DNA from: Microcaldota archaeon
Lineage (GTDB): Archaea > Micrarchaeota > Micrarchaeia > Burarchaeales > Fermentimicrarchaeaceae
Reading direction: 5' to 3'
Assembly (NCBI GenBank): GCA_026396455.1
Contig: JAPLWT010000046.1
Location: forward strand, 1-8,895
DNA: 8,895 nt
Below, in pieces: positions 5,809 through 8,895 of the stretch. Made by a program: the position numbers and the translations under genes. The notes beneath the pieces were generated by a model. It was not told the DNA's origin. It ran no database searches and saw only the letters and a list, made by a program, of their open reading frames with translations. Within the stretch, counting starts at the first letter, position 1; each line of letters opens with the position of its first letter.

Positions 5809-8352
5809 ATGTACGAGCTTAGTGAAGTCTCAGATGGAAAATGGGAGATAAAGAAGGGTGTGAAGGCAGGCATGAATGTTCCTGTTCGAGTGTATGGCAC
5901 TAAGGAGCTCGCTGAAAGAATGAGGAGGGACAGGACTTTTGACCAGGCAACTAATGTGGCCTGCCTACCCGGAATAGTGAACAATTCATTCGTGATGCCC
6001 GATGGACATGAAGGGTACGGTTTTCCGATTGGGGGTGTTGCAGCTTTCAATTTCGAGAATGGAGTAGTTTCACCCGGAGGTGTCGGGTACGACATAAACT
6101 GCCTAACGGGTGATTCTAGAATCCTTACGGGTCTAGGTTATTTCAAAACCATAAATGATATATCGAACTGTTTCGCAGAAGATTCAGTAAGTTCAGGAGG
6201 TAAATCGGCAAAAATGCTCGCGATAGATAGGACTAAAGTTGTCACATTAAACACTAAGAACAACTCTCTCGAAAAGAAAGGAATGCTGGCTTTCATAAAA
6301 TCACAATCAAAAAAAGATGTTTCTGAGATTAGGACATACTGCGGCTTTAGCCTGCGAGCTACGCCAGACCATAGGGTACTGACTAAGGATGGTATGAAAC
6401 CTCTTTCAGAGTTGGCACGCGGTTGCGAAGTAGCGGTGTATCCTTTTCTTGGGGTTGAATATACAGCTCCATCTCATGAATTAATAGTAGGTGAAAATGA
6501 CCTTCGTTCCCTACGACTCAGCGAAGAAGGTATAAAGGTGCTTAAAGACAAAGGGTTGCTACCTCTGGGTGAAGATAACTGGGCTCTGCCAATCATCGCC
6601 AAAATATTCGGGTACATGCTCGGAGATGGGTATCTGAATGAAAACGGTGATTTCCGTATCTATGGTAAACTAGAGGACATGCTGGAGCTAAGAAATGACC
6701 TCCTAGCAATAGGGTTCAAATCCTTCGTAAAAATCAGAAGCAAGGATTACAGTATAAGAACGCAGTATGGTGAGTACAAATTTAAAAGCACAGTGGCAGA
6801 GCTGGGTTTCTCGGTGGCTTCGCTCTCCAAACTCTTCATTGCACTAGGAATGCCTACCGGAAAGAAAACTGTTGCAGATTTTCAAGTGCCAGGGTGGGTG
6901 AGAAGAGCACCAAAATTCATCAAAAGACTTTTTCTAGCCGGCTTTTTTGGTGCAGAACTGTCAACTCCTTCAACTCTAAGTAAAACCGGCTTTTATTCCC
7001 CCATCATATCGCAGAATAAGAATAAACAGTATGTTGGAAGTTGCAGAATTTTCTATGGGCAACTGATAGAGCTGCTGGATGAACTCGGCATAAAAGCAAA
7101 AAAGATAAGCGTCAGAAGAGAGTACAAAAACAAATTTGGAGAAACTTATAGAATCAGGTTACTGATATCAAGCGATGAGGATAACCTGCTGAAACTGTGG
7201 AGCAGAGTAGGTTTTGAGTACAACAAAAAGAGAACACAGCTGGCTAACATATCCATTCTCTACATGCTGAAAAAGAGAAGAATTACTGATGAGAGAATAA
7301 AAATAGCTTCAAAAGTTTCAGAATATAAAAGAATAGGGCTGAAAGCAAAGGAAATAAAGGAACTCCTGATATCAAGCATAAGCAATGAAAGGTTCATTGA
7401 GAGATGTTTGTGGGGAGGTGTTAAATCTAAGCAGAGGATAACGCTTGATTTTATTTCTTTTGAGGAGTTTGTCAAAGAAAAGTCTCGAGAGCTTAGATTG
7501 CACGGAACACTTTTCGATAGGGTGGATGAGATAAGGACAAAAAATAGAGAGGAAGTCTACGATCTGAGCGTTGATGGCAACCACAACTTCATTGCAAATG
7601 GGATAATAGTTTCGAACTGCGGCGTCAGGCTCATACTCACAAACCTCTCCGAGGCAGATGTAAAACCCAGGATTAATGAGCTTATTGACAAGCTCTTCAG
7701 GAATATTCCCTCGGGAGTGGGAAGCAAGGGAAAGATAAAGCTCAGCATAGGTGAGCTTGAGGACGCTTTGAGGAAAGGTGCTCCGTGGGCCATAGAGAAG
7801 GGATACGGCTGGGAGGAGGATGCCCAGCGACAGGAGGAGAACGGAAGCGTGAAGGGGGCTGACCCATCCAAGGTGAGCCAGAAGGCAAAGAGCAGGGGTG
7901 CTCCCCAGTTCGGAACTCTGGGTGCTGGCAACCACTTCCTGGAGGTTCAGAGGGTTGAAAGCATAGCTGATGAGAGAACTGCGAAAGCATTCGGGATTGT
8001 TGAGAAAGGTCAGGTCATGGTGATGCTTCACTGCGGCTCAAGGGGATTCGGGCACCAAGTATGCGACGATTATATACGGGTAATGCTGAACGCTTCGAAG
8101 AAATATGGGATAAAACTGCCAGACCCAGAGCTGTGCTGCGCCCCACTCAACTCGCAGGAGGCAGAGGATTACTTTGGCGCGATGTATTCCGCGGTTAATT
8201 ATGCATTCTGCAACAGGCAGGTAATGATGCATTGGATAAGAGAGACTTTTGAGGATGTGTTCAAAAAAAGCGCGGATGCGCTTGGCATGAAGCTTGTTTA
8301 TGACGTATGCCACAATATAGCAAAAGTCGAGGAGCATGATGCCACAATATAG
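5809..8352 (+). CDS. rtcB: RtcB RNA-splicing ligase precursor with intein, truncated by frameshift
   Basis: RtcB joins RNA 2',3'-cyclic phosphate or 3'-phosphate ends to 5'-OH ends using GTP and Mn2+. In archaea it ligates tRNA exons after intron removal. The N-extein is residues 1-97, an intein fills residues 98-603 and the C-extein follows. Numbering the mature protein, the metal site is visible as Asp95 and Cys98 (GYDIN/CGVR), Asn202-His203 (GAGNHFLE), His235 (LHCGSRGFGH) and His329 (CHNIAK). The frame is then lost. A 32-bp tandem duplication (8307-8371) adds HDATI and a TAG at 8350-8352, so this product lacks the guanylylated His and the C terminus, which continue from 8340 in another frame. 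Removing bases 8339-8370 restores a 986-residue precursor and a 480-residue ligase, the normal family length. ATG 5809 follows GAGGTGAT. As written the product should be an inactive ligase. Confidence 0.93.
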   Translation: MYELSEVSDGKWEIKKGVKAGMNVPVRVYGTKELAERMRRDRTFDQATNVACLPGIVNNSFVMPDGHEGYGFPIGGVAAFNFENGVVSPGGVGYDINCLTGDSRILTGLGYFKTINDISNCFAEDSVSSGGKSAKMLAIDRTKVVTLNTKNNSLEKKGMLAFIKSQSKKDVSEIRTYCGFSLRATPDHRVLTKDGMKPLSELARGCEVAVYPFLGVEYTAPSHELIVGENDLRSLRLSEEGIKVLKDKGLLPLGEDNWALPIIAKIFGYMLGDGYLNENGDFRIYGKLEDMLELRNDLLAIGFKSFVKIRSKDYSIRTQYGEYKFKSTVAELGFSVASLSKLFIALGMPTGKKTVADFQVPGWVRRAPKFIKRLFLAGFFGAELSTPSTLSKTGFYSPIISQNKNKQYVGSCRIFYGQLIELLDELGIKAKKISVRREYKNKFGETYRIRLLISSDEDNLLKLWSRVGFEYNKKRTQLANISILYMLKKRRITDERIKIASKVSEYKRIGLKAKEIKELLISSISNERFIERCLWGGVKSKQRITLDFISFEEFVKEKSRELRLHGTLFDRVDEIRTKNREEVYDLSVDGNHNFIANGIIVSNCGVRLILTNLSEADVKPRINELIDKLFRNIPSGVGSKGKIKLSIGELEDALRKGAPWAIEKGYGWEEDAQRQEENGSVKGADPSKVSQKAKSRGAPQFGTLGAGNHFLEVQRVESIADERTAKAFGIVEKGQVMVMLHCGSRGFGHQVCDDYIRVMLNASKKYGIKLPDPELCCAPLNSQEAEDYFGAMYSAVNYAFCNRQVMMHWIRETFEDVFKKSADALGMKLVYDVCHNIAKVEEHDATI
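6100..7617 (+). mobile_element. RtcB intein with LAGLIDADG homing endonuclease
   Basis: A 506-residue protein-splicing element inserted in frame between Asn97 and the metal-binding Cys98 of RtcB. Block A is CLTGDSRILTG with Cys1. Block B is TPDHRVLT (Thr88-x-x-His91). The C-terminal blocks are VYDLSVDGNHNFIANG and IIVSN, ending in Asn506 before the +1 Cys. The endonuclease has both dodecapeptides, FGYMLGDGYL with Asp176 and FLAGFFGAEL with Glu286, so both acidic catalytic positions are kept. A Lys/Glu-rich helical stretch at about 395-440 could be an extra DNA-binding part. The penultimate residue is Ser rather than the usual His. Arg codons are mostly AGA, unlike the exteins. I recall RtcB inteins at this same site in Pyrococcus horikoshii and Methanocaldococcus jannaschii. 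Splicing competence and endonuclease activity are inferred. Confidence 0.95.
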
Positions 8353-8371
8353 CAAAAGTCGAGGAGCATGA
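8307..8371. repeat. Perfect 33-nt tandem direct repeat, period 32, breaking the rtcB frame
   Basis: The 33 bases at 8307-8339 are repeated exactly at 8339-8371, sharing one base. Each begins ATGCCACAATATAG and ends GAGGAGCATGA. The flanking bases differ, so the identity stops sharply at both ends. The period of 32 is not a multiple of three and shifts the frame. The copy encodes the invariant His-Asn-Ile-Ala-Lys segment of the RtcB active site. The TAG inside the second copy becomes the new stop. Either a recent duplication or an assembly join error. Confidence 0.97.
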
Positions 8372-8801
8372 GCTCAGCGGTACGAGAACTAAGCTGTGCG
8401 TGCACAGGAAGGGGGCAACAAGGGCATTCCCAGCTGGAAGGCAGGAGATTCCATTGATATATAGAAGCGTAGGGCAGCCTGTCATAATACCCGGCAGCAT
8501 GGGTACAGCTTCCTACATCCTTGTAGGAGATGAAGGGGGTAAAGAGTGCTTCTACTCAACTTGCCATGGAGCTGGGAGGACGATGAGCAGGCATGAAGCA
8601 ATAAGGACATACCCCGGTAAGGAGGTCAAGCAAAACCTTGAGAGCAGGGGGATACACATTAGAGCAACCGAGTGGGATGTAATATCAGAAGAGGCTCCTG
8701 GCGCGTATAAGGATATAGACGAGGTTGTGAAGGGGGTGGCACTCGCAGGGATTTCTAGAGTAGTAGCCAGGCTATCACCCCTTGGGGTTGCAAAAGGTTG
8801 A
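8340..8801 (+). pseudogene. rtcB: C-terminal part of RtcB, out of frame with the rest
   Basis: This frame is open from just after a TGA at 8337-8339 to the TGA at 8799-8801. It encodes the missing end of RtcB, from CHNIAKVEEHELSGTRTKLC to LSPLGVAKG. It contains HRKGATRAFPAG and STCHGAGRTMSR, whose His is the residue that carries GMP in the ligation reaction (residue 403 of the reconstructed mature protein). No ATG start is available. A GTG at 8400 is the first standard start codon but has no ribosome site before it and falls within the conserved LCVHRKG stretch, so independent translation is unlikely. The sequence is otherwise undamaged, with no further stops or missing motifs, which argues that the break is very recent or not real. 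Confidence 0.9.
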
Positions 8802-8895
8802 TACTATAGGTTGCTGGCTTATTTTCTGAAGAAAGTTTCAGATATGCTTAGCCAAGATGAGCCAAATATTTATAGAAGGAAGCGCTTGCTATATC
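8802..8895 (+). promoter_or_regulatory. Intergenic end of window with a TATA-like box for a downstream gene
   Basis: The 94 bases after rtcB hold no coding frame or RNA gene I can recognise. AAATATTTATAGA at 8864-8876 resembles a TATA box and would start transcription near or just past the window end on the + strand. A perfect 8-bp palindrome AAGCGCTT lies at 8880-8887, between this box and the presumed start. I see no convincing hairpin terminator for rtcB; GGCTTATTTTCTG near 8816-8828 is only mildly T-rich. Confidence 0.35.

Noticed and set aside
7372..8031. A 219-codon open frame on the minus strand opposite the end of the intein and the RtcB C-extein
   Set aside because: It lies fully antisense to well-conserved RtcB and intein coding sequence, has no ribosome site or recognisable domain, and spans the intein boundary, so it is a by-product of the + strand codons.
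8320..8352. Programmed frameshifting at the rtcB break
   Set aside because: There is no slippery run at the junction. The break is fully explained by the exact 32-bp duplication, and skipping the stop by a ribosomal shift would still insert about 11 extra residues in the active site.
8400..8801. An independent small gene starting at GTG 8400
   Set aside because: The frame is plainly the continuation of RtcB upstream of that GTG, back to 8340, and there is no ribosome site. It is a gene fragment rather than a separate protein.
8880..8887. Palindrome AAGCGCTT near the window end as an operator
   Set aside because: Too short to claim, and the gene it would control is outside the window.

Overview
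The window is archaeal chromosomal DNA. The evidence is an archaeal-type triosephosphate isomerase, a threonyl-tRNA synthetase with the archaeal N-terminal editing domain, an RtcB RNA ligase carrying an intein at its metal-binding cysteine, GGTG-type Shine-Dalgarno sequences, and TATA-like boxes about 25-30 bases before the presumed transcription starts. Base composition is moderate, with AT-rich gaps between genes. The lineage cannot be fixed from sequence alone. A euryarchaeal or DPANN-type genome would fit, but this is a weak guess. Nothing here looks like a plasmid, virus, CRISPR or defence locus. Coding density is high.

Layout: (1) 1-341, + strand, the C-terminal part of triosephosphate isomerase, cut by the window edge. 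(2) 331-3567, - strand, a probable two-gene unit of thrS followed by a cysteine-rich secreted lipoprotein, whose end overlaps the end of tpiA by 11 bases. (3) 3568-3689, a divergent promoter region. (4) 3690-4196, + strand, a single-domain rubrerythrin-like diiron protein. (5) 4211-5693, - strand, lemA followed by htpX, one base apart, a membrane-protein pair. (6) 5694-5808, a second divergent promoter region. (7) 5809-8801, + strand, rtcB, interrupted by a 506-residue LAGLIDADG intein and broken near its end by a 32-bp tandem duplication. (8) 8802-8895, a gap ending in a TATA-like box for a gene outside the window.

The genes serve separate housekeeping roles: glycolysis, tRNA charging, oxidative stress or iron handling, membrane protein quality control, and tRNA splicing and RNA repair. 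The most notable locus is rtcB. Its intein sits directly before the Mn-binding Cys98. It keeps both acidic endonuclease residues but has Ser instead of the usual penultimate His. It also uses Arg codons quite unlike the host gene (mostly AGA, against AGG in the exteins). Downstream, a perfect 33-nt direct repeat with a 32-nt period begins at the catalytic His-Asn codons and shifts the frame. The encoded protein therefore stops before the guanylylated histidine. Deleting one repeat unit restores a 986-residue precursor and a normal 480-residue mature RtcB. The repeat is either a very recent inactivating or reversible mutation in a normally important gene, or an assembly join error. I found no wholly new multi-gene system.
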